Notes: generated from the letters alone by a model not told the origin. Positions 33,564-43,166 are shown, numbered from the stretch's first letter. The stretch: DNA of 64,000 nt from Paenochrobactrum glaciei (GCF_039522165.1 NZ_BAAADE010000004.1:127299-191298), one strand, 5' to 3'. Made by a program: numbers and translations.

Positions 33564-36500
33564 TCAGAACCGATAATTAATACCGAGTTTGATCTGATCA
33601 ATTCTTGGCTTGCTGTCCCATTTATAGATCCCACCATTCAGCTCCGGCGTTTCAAAGCTACCCTTTCGCAAGTTGGTGAAACTATATTCGCCACTGATAC
33701 TGATATGCTTTGTCATTGCATATTCAACACCGCCCCCAATACTCCAGCCACTTAACCGGCTTTTGTCCGAAACACCTGCCCACACAAGCTCGCCATCGAT
33801 ACGGCGTGCGCGTCGGTAAGTGCCCTCCATATCTGCGACTGCATAACCAGCTTTAGCAAAAATGAGCACATCGCTTATGGCATAGCCAACACGGGCATTC
33901 ACGCCAGCGATCCAGTTTCCTTCAACTTTGGCGCCTTGAATACCGGTAATTGCCATATCCATATCACTTTTCAGCTTCGAATATTCGCCCCCAATACCTA
34001 CCACTAAATTATTGGCAAACTGATAATCATAACCTAAATGCAAACCCGCAATTGTTGTGTCCGCATTGCCAAAATTATAATCCTGTGCGTTTTCCCCATT
34101 CGTTGTAAAATCAGCCATCTGATAGCTGCTTGTACCACCGCCCAGATGCAAACCAGCATAGAGCCCGCTCCAGTCATGTGCATTTGCATTGTCGAGATCG
34201 GCCCAGCCTTTAAGCGATGATGGCGAGAAATCAGTCGTAAAACCAATACGCAGCGTACGTCCCGGTGACGGAATACGGGTGAGGCTTAATGGTTCGACAT
34301 AATAAACATCTGTCAGATTTTCGACAGCAAAGCTTAATTTAGCGGCTTCCGATAATTTATAAGTCGCCCATAAATCCACGAGCGTGTACGGCTTCCACGG
34401 AATTTGTGCGATCATACTGGCACCACCTGCATCTGGTGTCTGCGCATCGGCTGCGCGTGGCCCGATATGTGAAACACGACCGCTAAGAGAAAGGCGTTCA
34501 TCCAGCAATGTCTGGCTTAAAGTCAGGCTTACCTGATATTCAGGCGGAACATAGTTGGTTGCATAGTCACTGGCGAGCGAAGAATGCGCACACGTGTCAC
34601 GCGTGATACAATATTCAATATTGGTGTAATAAGAACCTGCCAGCTCGGCTGAAAAACCACCCTGTTCATAACGCGCTGAAAGATCAATACCTGCCATTTT
34701 GGCCTGATCAATATTGCGGATGAGCATATTACGGCCACCCTTCAGCGTACGGTTGATATAATTATCAATCGTGCTGTCGAAATAGCTTACTTTGAAACGC
34801 ACACTATCATCATTGTTGAAAACAGCATCACGGGTAAAGTTGGTTCCGATTTCCCATGTTTTTGAAGTTTCAGGCTTCAAATCCGGATCAACAATTGTCG
34901 CAAACCCACCGCTGGCTTCAAACAGAGAAGGCAAGCGCGAGGCATTTTTATAACTTCCGTAAACATTCCAGCCTTCATAAGGGGTGACTGTCATGGTCGT
35001 GGAATAATCGAAAGCGCCGTCTTTTTGTTTCGGGTCTGTGTTGCCTTCTGCATTATTTTGCGCACTAAAACGATGATAGCGCATTCCGCCATCCAGTTTC
35101 AGCCAATCAAGTGCTTGCCAGCCCGCATTGGTAAAAGCCGATGCTTCCCAGCGCTCGCCATTGCGTGGTGCTACATTGGTGCCAAACTCGACCGGTTTTG
35201 TTTCCTCATAAAGATAAGACAAACCATATTGCAGACTTACATCGCCAACGGATGTGGCAAAGCGTGACGTATTGGAAATATCCGTGCCGCGCATCTGCGA
35301 TTTTTTGGTGATCGACCCATCAACGGCATGGGTTTCTTCATCAAGCCAGCTTCCCCATGCATTCCAGCGAAGATCAATCAGATCATTGTCCGGATTCCAG
35401 CGATAACGGCTGGTATAGGTATTCACCAGAATATGTGAGGGATTGCGCTGATAGGTATTGTCGCGGTCAGTGGCCAGCTCAATCGCATATTGCTCACCAA
35501 ACTTGCTGTCATAACGTGAATAACCCAGATCAAGCGTATGATCATCGCCAAAACGGAAAGTGGTTTTCAAAAGACCGGAATAAATATCCTGCGAAGTGTT
35601 TAAAACCTCTTCACCGGGCAGATAGATGGACAAGCCCTTTTTATACCAGTCCAATTCGCAATAACGGCCTGCATCCGGATCGCAATCTGCCAAAGAAGGC
35701 GCATTGCCACCTTTTTTACCTGCATGATAATTTCCGGAAACACGGCGCGAAAAACCACCCACAATATCAAAATTTTCACTCTTTCCGGCCAGCACAATAC
35801 TGGCTGAGCCGGAATTAAGATTAAACAGACCCGGCCACCCTACCTTATTTTCCGGCAAAGCCCATAAATAATCTTTGGTTTCTCGTTCGCCCGACATCGC
35901 ATGGTGTCGTTTTGAAAGTTCCGACCAAGGAGAGCTTGTATTGCTGCTGCCTTCGATTTTCATACGCGCGCCGAAAGCCTCGCCTTCTGGCACTATATCG
36001 TCAGCATTCAGCGTGCGCATATTGACCATGCCGCCAATGGCACCGGCACCGGCAGCATTGGTGCTCGGGCCTTTCTCAACGGAAATACCGCCGATAAAAT
36101 CAGGATCGATGAATGTAGAATTCGCAATACCCTGATAGCCGCGATACATAGAGGTCGAATTTTGTGCGCCATCAACAGTGACCGGCACACGACCCTGCCC
36201 CTGCAGCCCGCGAATATTAGCATCAATACCGCCACTGGCTCGGGCTTGCCCGGAATAAACACCGGGGGCGTTTTTCAATAGGTCAGCAGGGCTGGTTCCT
36301 TTATAGCGTTCAATCTGCTCCGCATTGATATAGGCGCTGGAATCCGATGATTTATAAGGTAAATCAATATTCAAACGCGGTGATGTGCCGGTCACGGTAA
36401 TCACATCCAGCAAGACAGAACCGTCATCAGCCACGCCTGCCGCTTGCTGATCTGCCTGTATTAATGCCGCACTTGCTGCCCCCGTCATGCGGACTGTCAA

Positions 36501-36836
36501 GCCAGTGCCGGCAATCATTTTTTGCAAGGCAACAGCTGGCGCCATTTCACCTGATACGGCATTGACCTTCAATGTGCGCCCGATAGCAGGCGGATAACCA
36601 ACCTGCCAGCCTGTTTTAAGGCTGAAAGCATCGATGGCCGATGTCAAAGGCTGTGCAGCGATGGCAAAATGCACTGATTGGCTGGTTGATTGCGCATAGG
36701 CTGGCGCCACAAAAGCACCCATACTACCCGTCAAAATTGTCGAAGCTAATAATATAAACGGCACATATAAACAGTGTTTGTCACTTGTTGTTTTTTTGGC
36801 CCTACCGTGTCGCGGCTTAGTCATATGAGATTTCAT
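33564..36836 (-). CDS. STN-domain TonB-dependent receptor fused to a C-terminal Omp25/31-like barrel (second copy of the architecture)
   Basis: 1090 residues. Signal peptide (cut near AYAQS), STN domain (~50-120; IAAQPLTSAIDAFSLKTGWQ), plug (~165-285; IDANIRGLQGQGRVPVTVDG; GGISVEKGPSTNAAGAGAIG), TonB barrel ending near 872 after GRTLRIGFTTDFSP. An additional barrel from ~887 (DWSGLYAGLHLGGG; GLHLGYDYQFANNLVVGIGG) ends KLGINYRF. It shares the layout and many loop motifs with the receptor at 2811 (SPADLLKNAPGVYSGQAR; GEEVLNT) but is clearly diverged. AAAGG precedes the ATG. Preceded by its own fecI and fecR. Haem or haemophore uptake is my best guess. Confidence 0.9.
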   Translation of the reverse strand: MKSHMTKPRHGRAKKTTSDKHCLYVPFILLASTILTGSMGAFVAPAYAQSTSQSVHFAIAAQPLTSAIDAFSLKTGWQVGYPPAIGRTLKVNAVSGEMAPAVALQKMIAGTGLTVRMTGAASAALIQADQQAAGVADDGSVLLDVITVTGTSPRLNIDLPYKSSDSSAYINAEQIERYKGTSPADLLKNAPGVYSGQARASGGIDANIRGLQGQGRVPVTVDGAQNSTSMYRGYQGIANSTFIDPDFIGGISVEKGPSTNAAGAGAIGGMVNMRTLNADDIVPEGEAFGARMKIEGSSNTSSPWSELSKRHHAMSGERETKDYLWALPENKVGWPGLFNLNSGSASIVLAGKSENFDIVGGFSRRVSGNYHAGKKGGNAPSLADCDPDAGRYCELDWYKKGLSIYLPGEEVLNTSQDIYSGLLKTTFRFGDDHTLDLGYSRYDSKFGEQYAIELATDRDNTYQRNPSHILVNTYTSRYRWNPDNDLIDLRWNAWGSWLDEETHAVDGSITKKSQMRGTDISNTSRFATSVGDVSLQYGLSYLYEETKPVEFGTNVAPRNGERWEASAFTNAGWQALDWLKLDGGMRYHRFSAQNNAEGNTDPKQKDGAFDYSTTMTVTPYEGWNVYGSYKNASRLPSLFEASGGFATIVDPDLKPETSKTWEIGTNFTRDAVFNNDDSVRFKVSYFDSTIDNYINRTLKGGRNMLIRNIDQAKMAGIDLSARYEQGGFSAELAGSYYTNIEYCITRDTCAHSSLASDYATNYVPPEYQVSLTLSQTLLDERLSLSGRVSHIGPRAADAQTPDAGGASMIAQIPWKPYTLVDLWATYKLSEAAKLSFAVENLTDVYYVEPLSLTRIPSPGRTLRIGFTTDFSPSSLKGWADLDNANAHDWSGLYAGLHLGGGTSSYQMADFTTNGENAQDYNFGNADTTIAGLHLGYDYQFANNLVVGIGGEYSKLKSDMDMAITGIQGAKVEGNWIAGVNARVGYAISDVLIFAKAGYAVADMEGTYRRARRIDGELVWAGVSDKSRLSGWSIGGGVEYAMTKHISISGEYSFTNLRKGSFETPELNGGIYKWDSKPRIDQIKLGINYRF

Positions 36837-36946
36837 TTCAGCAACCTTTAACGCTCATACAGGCGCTGTTGAACATACACATGTAACCGCACCCCCTAAT
36901 GATAAAGACGTTCGGTTTGGCTGCCGTCACAAATAAAGTTGAGCTT

Positions 36947-37951
36947 TTATCGCAAGATAATAATATTGGCTGGTAAATGCGTTATTTTCAGCCCCGAAAC
37001 GGCTGCTAATGTCGTAATAGCAGCCTCCGGCGCATCAATGCGATAATTGCCGGAAACCAACGGCAAAGCCGACACATCAGCCCAAAGAATAACAGTACCG
37101 GCATAATAGCGCTGCAAATTAGCCAGCGCATCAGCAAATGGCCTGTCGTGAAAAATAATCCGGCCATCTTTCCATGCCAGCATAGAAGAAAGATTGACCG
37201 TCTCTTTCGCCAATAAATCAGTGTTTGAAGCTTCAATGGCTTCACCGGCATTTAATGTCTCAAGCTTTTCGGGCTTATTTAAAGACTGCACTTCGACACG
37301 ACCGCGTTCCAGCACAATGGCATCTTTTTCGCTATTCGTACGTACAGAAAAAGCAGTGCCGGTGACTTTCACATCTGTATGCTGACCACGGACAATAAAC
37401 GGGCGATTTTCATCATGAGCTACATCGAAATAAGCTTCGCCTCGCAGCAAGTTGATACGGCGTGTTTCATGCTCAAAATCAACTGCAACAGCGGATCCGG
37501 TATTTAATAACATGGTGGAGCCGTCAGACAGGTTAACAACCTGCTGCTCACCATAAGAGGTTCGATAATCAGCCCGCCACCAGATTGTGAGATTATTGAA
37601 CTGCCAGCCAGCCAGTAAAATCAACGAAAGGCTTGCAAGCATCATGCCAGCCATCAATCGTGCAGGGAAAAATGATCCTTTTTGAAGAACTGGCTGACGG
37701 GTTTCTTCCCGCAACCGCATATCTTCAAGCGTTGCTTGTTTTAGAGCATCAAAGCCATATAGTTTAGTGAGTTGCAGATAGGCTTTTTCATGCATGTTAT
37801 CAGCCTTGAGCCAAAGTTGAAACGCATGTCTTAAATCCGCATCGTCTTCTTCTTTCAAACGCATAAACCAATCCAGCGCTTCATCTTTAACGGCTGATGA
37901 AACGGGAATATTGCGCATATCAGACGCATTATTTTGGCCAGAGATTGTCAA
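36947..37951 (-). CDS. FecR-family anti-sigma / signal-transducing protein
   Basis: 334 residues. Cytosolic DUF4880-type segment (DEALDWFMRLKEEDDADLRH), one membrane helix near 97-115 (LMAGMMLASLSLILLAGWQF), then the periplasmic FecR domain (QVVNLSDGSTMLLNTGSAVA; LLRGEAYFDVAHDENRPF; VTGTAFSVRTNSE) and an STN-like tail (HDRPFADALANLQRYYAGTV). It relays receptor occupancy to the sigma factor at 38015. A second ATG 11 codons in (MRNIPVSS) is possible. Spacing to the receptor gene is 110 bases, room for a sigma-dependent promoter. Confidence 0.92.
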   Translation of the reverse strand: MTISGQNNASDMRNIPVSSAVKDEALDWFMRLKEEDDADLRHAFQLWLKADNMHEKAYLQLTKLYGFDALKQATLEDMRLREETRQPVLQKGSFFPARLMAGMMLASLSLILLAGWQFNNLTIWWRADYRTSYGEQQVVNLSDGSTMLLNTGSAVAVDFEHETRRINLLRGEAYFDVAHDENRPFIVRGQHTDVKVTGTAFSVRTNSEKDAIVLERGRVEVQSLNKPEKLETLNAGEAIEASNTDLLAKETVNLSSMLAWKDGRIIFHDRPFADALANLQRYYAGTVILWADVSALPLVSGNYRIDAPEAAITTLAAVSGLKITHLPANIIILR

Positions 37952-38014
37952 ATTGATAATCCGTTTTTCAACGGCTGCTTAAGCCCTGATATGTTGTTCA
38001 AATGGAATATCATC

Positions 38015-38530
38015 TCAATTGTTCTCAAAGCGCTCTAAGTAATCACGGCAATAGCCGATTACTAATTTAATATCATTATAAACCGTGTTGCGGGAAACGC
38101 CCAACCGGTCAGCAATTTCCTGATAAGTCAGTTCTTCCACATATGAAAGTGCCCAGGCTTCACGCGCTCTAAGCGGCAATTCACTCAGTGCTTTTTCAAA
38201 CAGTTTACGCCGCTCACATTCAATTGTATTGTCTTCTGCATTGGGTGCATCATGAGGAATATTTTGTAATTTTTCATCACTCACATCGGCATGGTAAAAC
38301 TGCCCGCGAAAGCGGTTACGCCGATTATGATCCAGCGCCAGATTGCGAGCCGTTTGAAAAATATATTGCTCTAAATGGTCGATGCGACGGTTTGCCAAAG
38401 CCTGATGGGTTTTTAGATAGGTTTCTTGTGCCAGATCTTCAGCCGCTTGCTGATCCCGCACTATACGCCGCAAAACCCATAATAATGAGCGTTTATGCTG
38501 CGCAAAAAGAGCATCAAGCAATGCCGACAT
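38015..38530 (-). CDS. FecI-like ECF sigma factor
   Basis: About 171 residues. Region 2 (QQAAEDLAQETYLKTHQALA; YIFQTARNLALDHNRRNRF) and region 4 (LPLRAREAWALSYVEELTYQ; EIADRLGVSRNTVYNDIKLV) are complete. I start at ATG 38530; a GTG four codons earlier (38542) is open in frame, and neither has a strong ribosome site. The intergenic region upstream, shared with the divergent siderophore-interacting protein, carries a TGA-N9-TCA motif inside a large inverted repeat. Confidence 0.92.
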   Translation of the reverse strand: MSALLDALFAQHKRSLLWVLRRIVRDQQAAEDLAQETYLKTHQALANRRIDHLEQYIFQTARNLALDHNRRNRFRGQFYHADVSDEKLQNIPHDAPNAEDNTIECERRKLFEKALSELPLRAREAWALSYVEELTYQEIADRLGVSRNTVYNDIKLVIGYCRDYLERFENN

Positions 38531-38663
38531 AATCGCACTCACGATTGCATGACCATTGAATTAAAGAGTGCAATATTATCTCTGCTTTCAACTGTTAATA
38601 GCTCAATTGCATTTAGCAAAATAAACATGATTTAAATAGTCAATATTTTATTTTCGCATAATT

Positions 38664-38700
38664 GCAACATAATATGATAAATTTAATCATATTATGTTGC
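38664..38700. promoter_or_regulatory. 37-bp inverted repeat containing a TGA-N9-TCA motif
   Basis: Arms GCAACATAATATGAT and ATCATATTATGTTGC match perfectly over 15 bases with a 7-base A/T centre. Embedded at 38675-38689 is TGATAAATTTAATCA, an exact TGA-N9-TCA. It lies about 135-140 bases from both the divergent sigma gene and the flavoprotein gene, so one element could control both. RirA is the likely protein by motif; the extra arm length is unusual. Confidence 0.6.
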
Positions 38701-38828
38701 TCCCGCCTAAATTCTTGCTAAAAAGAATAGTCTTATCAAATAATTGGTGCCGATTTTCCTGCACCATCGTTAGCATTTCAGGTCAGAAACGACTTTGATG
38801 CTCATTGTCCCGATTGAAAGGTTACTGT

Positions 38829-39575
38829 GTGAATATGTCAGATACCCCAGCACCAAGCCGTCCCAAGTTGCCTGAGTGGACATTGACTGTCGTCGAAGCA
38901 TTCAATGTGACACCGAAAATGCGACGTGTGGTCGTTACAACCGATAATTTTGAAGACTTTAACTATCAAGCTGGTCAAGCGCTGGTCATGCAAATCCCGC
39001 TTGGCAATGGTGAAACCGGACGACGGGATTATACAATCCGTGCGCTTGATAAAGCGAAAAAGCACATAGCTTTGGATTTCGTGCTGCATGGCAGCACCCC
39101 TGCCCCGACATGGGCAGGCAATGTAAAAGCCGGTGACACCATCACCGCCCGCGGCCCCCGTGGACGCACCGTATTCAACCCGTCGGCAGATTGGCATTTG
39201 CTGACAGGCGACGAAACCTGCATTCCTGCAATTTTGCATATTATTGAAACAATGCCTGCCGGCACACGCGCTTTTGCCTTTATTGAAGTGGGAAATGCCG
39301 AGGAACAGCAGCCTTTTGCAACGCAAGCAGATGCTAAGGTTGAATGGATCAATCGTGAAGGTCTGCATGCGGGCCCAAGTTCAATCATGCTGGATCAGGT
39401 CAGCGCCTTTCAATTCCCTGAAGGCACGGGTCACGCCTATCTGATCGGCGAGACAAGCAATGTGCGCGCACTGCGTCACCATCTGATTGACCGTGGCTTT
39501 AACCGCAACCAGATCGCCTCAGAGGGCTATTGGCGCCCGGGTCGCGTTGGTGGACATGATCATGTTGATGACTAA
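38829..39575 (+). CDS. Siderophore-interacting FAD-binding reductase (SIP family)
   Basis: 248 residues. FAD domain with RRDYTIRALDKAKKHIALDF, and NAD(P)H/SIP C-terminal domain with HLLTGDETCIPAILHIIE, YLIGETSNVRALRHHLIDRG and EGYWRPGR. ViuB/SIP proteins reduce ferric siderophore complexes in the cytoplasm to release iron. I start at GTG 38829, where AAAGG lies seven bases upstream; ATG 38835 is the alternative. Monocistronic, divergent from fecI, facing the ABC importer operon across a strong hairpin. Confidence 0.93.
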   Translation: MNMSDTPAPSRPKLPEWTLTVVEAFNVTPKMRRVVVTTDNFEDFNYQAGQALVMQIPLGNGETGRRDYTIRALDKAKKHIALDFVLHGSTPAPTWAGNVKAGDTITARGPRGRTVFNPSADWHLLTGDETCIPAILHIIETMPAGTRAFAFIEVGNAEEQQPFATQADAKVEWINREGLHAGPSSIMLDQVSAFQFPEGTGHAYLIGETSNVRALRHHLIDRGFNRNQIASEGYWRPGRVGGHDHVDD

Positions 39576-39589
39576 AGGCAATTAACAAA

Positions 39590-39630
39590 AATAAGAGCGC
39601 ATTTATGATGATCATAAATGCGCTCTTATT
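39590..39630. terminator. Bidirectional terminator with 20-bp perfect arms
   Basis: AATAAGAGCGCATTTATGAT is followed by one base and then its exact complement. T-rich on both sides, it separates the flavoprotein gene from the convergent iron-uptake operon. The near-absence of a loop means the inner pairs must open. Confidence 0.85.
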
Positions 39631-39685
39631 AAATTTAACCGACACTTTAAAAGCTGGCAAATTCGTCCAGCTCTTCATTTCAAAA

Positions 39686-40351
39686 TTAGTTTTTTAAATA
39701 AAGCGACTGACTGACCAAGCCTTTATGAAAGCCGATAAGGGTTGTCAGATAGCGATCACTATCCTTGCCGACATAGTGCAAAAAGCCTTCATCTTCAGGC
39801 AAATGATCGGCATTATCAGCGATAATCATTGCGCCTGGCCGTAAGTGCTTTTCCAGCATCATCAAAATATCCAGATAGAGATCTTTTGAACCATCCAGAA
39901 ACAGCAGATCAATGGGTGCATTGATCGATTGCAATGTTTCCCGTCCGTCACCGCTCAAAATCTCTGCGTAAGAAGAAAGACCTGCATCCTGCAGATTATC
40001 ACGCGCTTTTTGTGCTTTGTGTGCATGATATTCCGAGCCCGTTACATTGCCGCCATTTTCTGCTGCCGCCGCGGCCAGATAGAGCGTTGAAATACCAAAG
40101 GATGTTCCGAATTCTACGATATTACGGGCATTCAGAGTACGAGCAATTGTATAAAGATAGGCTCCCATGCGCGGGCCGATCGATAAATATTGCGTTTTAT
40201 GCGCTTCCGACGTGCGGAAATCACGATTATAAACCGGAACGTCCGATTGAGCATTCATTTGTGCGGTAAAACTTTCCCGCGCCAGCCGTGCGGCCTGATG
40301 TTCACGTTGTATAATCGCCGCCACTTTCGGTTGTTTTAATACACACTCCAT
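39686..40351 (-). CDS. Class I SAM-dependent O-methyltransferase
   Basis: 221 residues. SAM motif I VEFGTSFGISTLYLAAA (~79), an acidic strand with GSEYH, and LLFLDGSKDLYLDILMML, the pattern of caffeoyl-CoA/catechol-type O-methyltransferases (COG4122). No signal peptide. Start chosen at ATG 40351 with GAGG eight bases upstream; an in-frame GTG is three codons earlier. It follows the importer ATPase gene by 26 bases and is the last gene of the operon. Methylation of a catechol siderophore or its breakdown product is conceivable, but the substrate is unknown. Confidence 0.85.
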   Translation of the reverse strand: MECVLKQPKVAAIIQREHQAARLARESFTAQMNAQSDVPVYNRDFRTSEAHKTQYLSIGPRMGAYLYTIARTLNARNIVEFGTSFGISTLYLAAAAAENGGNVTGSEYHAHKAQKARDNLQDAGLSSYAEILSGDGRETLQSINAPIDLLFLDGSKDLYLDILMMLEKHLRPGAMIIADNADHLPEDEGFLHYVGKDSDRYLTTLIGFHKGLVSQSLYLKN

Positions 40352-40377
40352 CGCACACACCTCTTTTAAAATTTAAA

Positions 40378-41130
40378 CTAAATTGTCAAAACAACAGGAC
40401 ATTGACGCACCGGATGCGGCAGCACATGCACATTTTGCCGATACACTTTTTCAAGCATGTCTTTTTGGAGCACGTCCCACGGCGTCCCTTCAGCTGCAAC
40501 CTTGCCCTGACTAAGCAAGATGATCCTGTCTGCATAAGCCGCAGCGAGATTAAGATCGTGCAAAACAGCCACCACTGTGGCTCCCGCTTGCGCCATGTCT
40601 CGCGCTATCGTCAAAACCCGCTCCTGATGGCGTAAATCAAGTGCTGCGGTCGGTTCATCCAGCAACACAACCGGAGTTGCCTGCACCATTACGCGTGCAA
40701 AGGTAGTGCGCGCCTGTTCACCACCGGATAATGTCTGCGCATTGCGATAAGCCATATGGTCAATTTCTGTCGCCAGCATTGCCTCATCAATAGAGGCTTG
40801 ATCTTCATCGGGCGGCAAATCACGAAATGCCCGTCCCATAGCAACAACTTCACTAACATTATAGCCAAAACGGATCACGGAACCTTGCGGAAAAACTGAA
40901 CGGATTTGTGCCAGAGCATGAACTGAATAGCTGTTTACCGGTTTTCCATCGAGAATAACGTCACCTGCATCAGCCTTACGATCAGCCGCAATCACCGATA
41001 GCAATGTGGATTTTCCTGCGCCATTCGGCCCCACAAGCGCTGTCAGTGTCCCTTTTCCACATTGCGCACTCACATCTTCCAGCAGTGTTTTTTCACCAGC
41101 GCGAACGGTTACATTTTTAATGTCGATCAT
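40378..41130 (-). CDS. Haem/siderophore ABC transporter ATP-binding protein (HmuV/FecE type)
   Basis: 250 residues. Walker A GPNGAGKST, signature LSGGEQARTTFARVM, Walker B VVLLDEPTAALDLRHQ and H-loop VLHDLNLAAAYADRI. The FecE/HmuV family has this short form with GEQ in the signature. It overlaps the permease gene by four bases (ATGA). Energises import of haem or ferric siderophore across the inner membrane. Confidence 0.92.
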   Translation of the reverse strand: MIDIKNVTVRAGEKTLLEDVSAQCGKGTLTALVGPNGAGKSTLLSVIAADRKADAGDVILDGKPVNSYSVHALAQIRSVFPQGSVIRFGYNVSEVVAMGRAFRDLPPDEDQASIDEAMLATEIDHMAYRNAQTLSGGEQARTTFARVMVQATPVVLLDEPTAALDLRHQERVLTIARDMAQAGATVVAVLHDLNLAAAYADRIILLSQGKVAAEGTPWDVLQKDMLEKVYRQNVHVLPHPVRQCPVVLTI

Positions 41131-42188
41131 TCTTGTCCGCCTCGCGCTTTACTGCTGCGATAAATCATCCAGAGGAAGAACGGCCCGCCGAGAGAGCCCA
41201 TAATCACACCGATCGGAACCTCTGATGGCGGATCGAGGGTACGCGCGGCCAAATCCGCCAGCATAACCAGCAATGCGCCCCCTGCTGCTGAAAACGGAAT
41301 GAGCAAACGGTGCGCCGGCCCGATCATCAAACGAAATAAATGCGGAATAACCAGCCCGACAAAGCCGATTGTACCGCTAAAGGAAACGGCTGCGGCTACA
41401 AGCAAAGCTGTCACAAAAATCAGTTTGCGCCGCAAAACAGTAACGTCAACACCTAAATGTCGCGCTTGTCGCTCGCCAAGTGCCAACAGATCAAGCGGGC
41501 GCGACCAACGATAGAGCAACCAAATACCAACCACCGCAGGCGGCAAAGAAATTGCAACCGTAATCCATTTGGCACCGGACAAAGACCCCATCGACCAGAA
41601 TGTCAGGCTTTGCAATTGTTCGGCAGTGGCCAGATAAGTGAGATAACCGGCAAAAGCACCGCCAATAGCATTGACCGCAATACCTACCAGCAGGAGTTTT
41701 GTATTATCGCCGCCATCCTTGCCCGGTCGGGCTAAAGCATAAATCAGAAAAGTTGTTGCGACACCTGCCACAAAAGCACCGATTGGCAATGTCCAAATTC
41801 CAAAAGTTGAAATTTGCAAAACAACGACAATGATCGCCCCCAATGATGCGCCGCTGGAAACCCCAACGATACCCGGATCAGCAAGCGGGTTGCCAAACAA
41901 GCCTTGCATGGCAGCACCACAAGTGGCCAAACTGGCACCTACAATCATGGCGGTAATAACGCGCGACAAGCGCAAATCCCAGACAACAGCTTCATTCAAC
42001 CGCCCGATATCGTCACTTTGTACCGATGCTATGCGGGCATAAAGAGCATTGATAACATCGGTAAGCGAAAGAGAAACAGCACCAATCGCTATTGAGCTGA
42101 AAAATGCCAACACTAAAAACAGCCCGACAAGTACGGCAAATAATACACGATGATCGGCAGGCTTTTTTACAACAGATTTCGAAGTCAT
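41127..42188 (-). CDS. Haem/siderophore ABC transporter permease (FecCD/BtuC family)
   Basis: 353 residues, about ten membrane segments. Family motifs: RLSRVITAMIVGASLATCGA, MQGLFGNPLADPGIVGVSSG, SLSGAKWITVAISLPP, TIGFVGLVIPHLFRLMIGPA, RTLDPPSEVPIGVIMGSLGG. It overlaps both neighbours by four bases, so the three importer genes form one tightly coupled unit. Two copies would form the translocation channel. Confidence 0.94.
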   Translation of the reverse strand: MTSKSVVKKPADHRVLFAVLVGLFLVLAFFSSIAIGAVSLSLTDVINALYARIASVQSDDIGRLNEAVVWDLRLSRVITAMIVGASLATCGAAMQGLFGNPLADPGIVGVSSGASLGAIIVVVLQISTFGIWTLPIGAFVAGVATTFLIYALARPGKDGGDNTKLLLVGIAVNAIGGAFAGYLTYLATAEQLQSLTFWSMGSLSGAKWITVAISLPPAVVGIWLLYRWSRPLDLLALGERQARHLGVDVTVLRRKLIFVTALLVAAAVSFSGTIGFVGLVIPHLFRLMIGPAHRLLIPFSAAGGALLVMLADLAARTLDPPSEVPIGVIMGSLGGPFFLWMIYRSSKARGGQE

Positions 42189-43105
42189 GGTTTGACAAAC
42201 ATTTCCTGTAAAGCCGAAGCCAGTGCTTTTGTTGCAATACCACTTGAAGCAGCATCCGCACGCACATGTAGTTCGCGCATGACAATCACATTCCGCTGAC
42301 GTCCCGCAGGCGTTTGATCAATGCCCGGATAAGAGCCCCAAATCCCATCGATACCGCCAAAGGAAGCAATTTCTTTTTCCGAGATCAGAATGACATCCGG
42401 TGCCATCATAATCATGCCTTCCGGTGTTACCGGCCGGTAGCGATCACGCCCGACTTCCGCCGCCGCATTCAGTGCCCCGACCCGTAAAATCAGATTATGG
42501 ATGGCCGTTTCTGCACCGCCAGCAGTAAAGCTGGTGCCTGCACCCATTTTGGATGCGTGCACAATCCGCAATTTGCGTCCATCAAGCAAAACAGGCTCAA
42601 TCGCTGCATAGTCAGCTTCGATAGCAGCATTCAGTTTCTCGCCGCGCTCTTCCAGTTTCAACAATGCAGCAAGACGTGAGACCTTCTCTGTTGCGGGTAA
42701 TGTGCGGTCAATCATGGCGGTTTGCACGCCAACGCTCTTTAAACCATCCAGCACACGCTGACTGGTGATACTTGATGCAACGACCAAAGCCGGTCGCAGT
42801 GCCAGCACACCTTCGACACCTGCCCATTCACGTATTTTATGAGGGGTGTTCTCAATACCGGGAAGATCAATGTCGGCGGGACGCGCCAAAATAAGGTCGG
42901 CAGCACCCAGTGCCACCGCAACCTCAACAAGATCGGCACCAATCAATACGATATCCGGCTTATCTGAAGGCTCTATCGCCTCTACCGGTTTATATAATGG
43001 CGGATATGGAACCGCATCAGCAATATTGAGCGATGCAGAATATGCTACATTTGAAAACAAAGCGGCAGAAACACATAAAACACTGACAAGTCGCAATATA
43101 ATCAT
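42185..43105 (-). CDS. Periplasmic haem/siderophore-binding protein (HmuT-like)
   Basis: 306 residues from ATG 43105, which has GAGGG upstream and opens a clean signal peptide (MIILRLVSVLCVSAALFSNV, cut near AYS-AS). The mature protein has the TroA-like fold motifs VEVAVALGAADLILARPADI, WAGVEGVLALRPALVVASS and RPVTPEGMIMMAPDVILISE, resembling HmuT haem-binding proteins. The longer frame to 43282 overlaps the receptor gene and lacks start support. Whether it binds haem or a catecholate complex is not settled by sequence. Confidence 0.9.
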   Translation of the reverse strand: MIILRLVSVLCVSAALFSNVAYSASLNIADAVPYPPLYKPVEAIEPSDKPDIVLIGADLVEVAVALGAADLILARPADIDLPGIENTPHKIREWAGVEGVLALRPALVVASSITSQRVLDGLKSVGVQTAMIDRTLPATEKVSRLAALLKLEERGEKLNAAIEADYAAIEPVLLDGRKLRIVHASKMGAGTSFTAGGAETAIHNLILRVGALNAAAEVGRDRYRPVTPEGMIMMAPDVILISEKEIASFGGIDGIWGSYPGIDQTPAGRQRNVIVMRELHVRADAASSGIATKALASALQEMFVKP

Positions 43106-43166
43106 AGGGTATCCCTCTGAAGCAAAAAAGCACGCCATCGGCTGACAGCGTGCTTGTAAAGAATGA

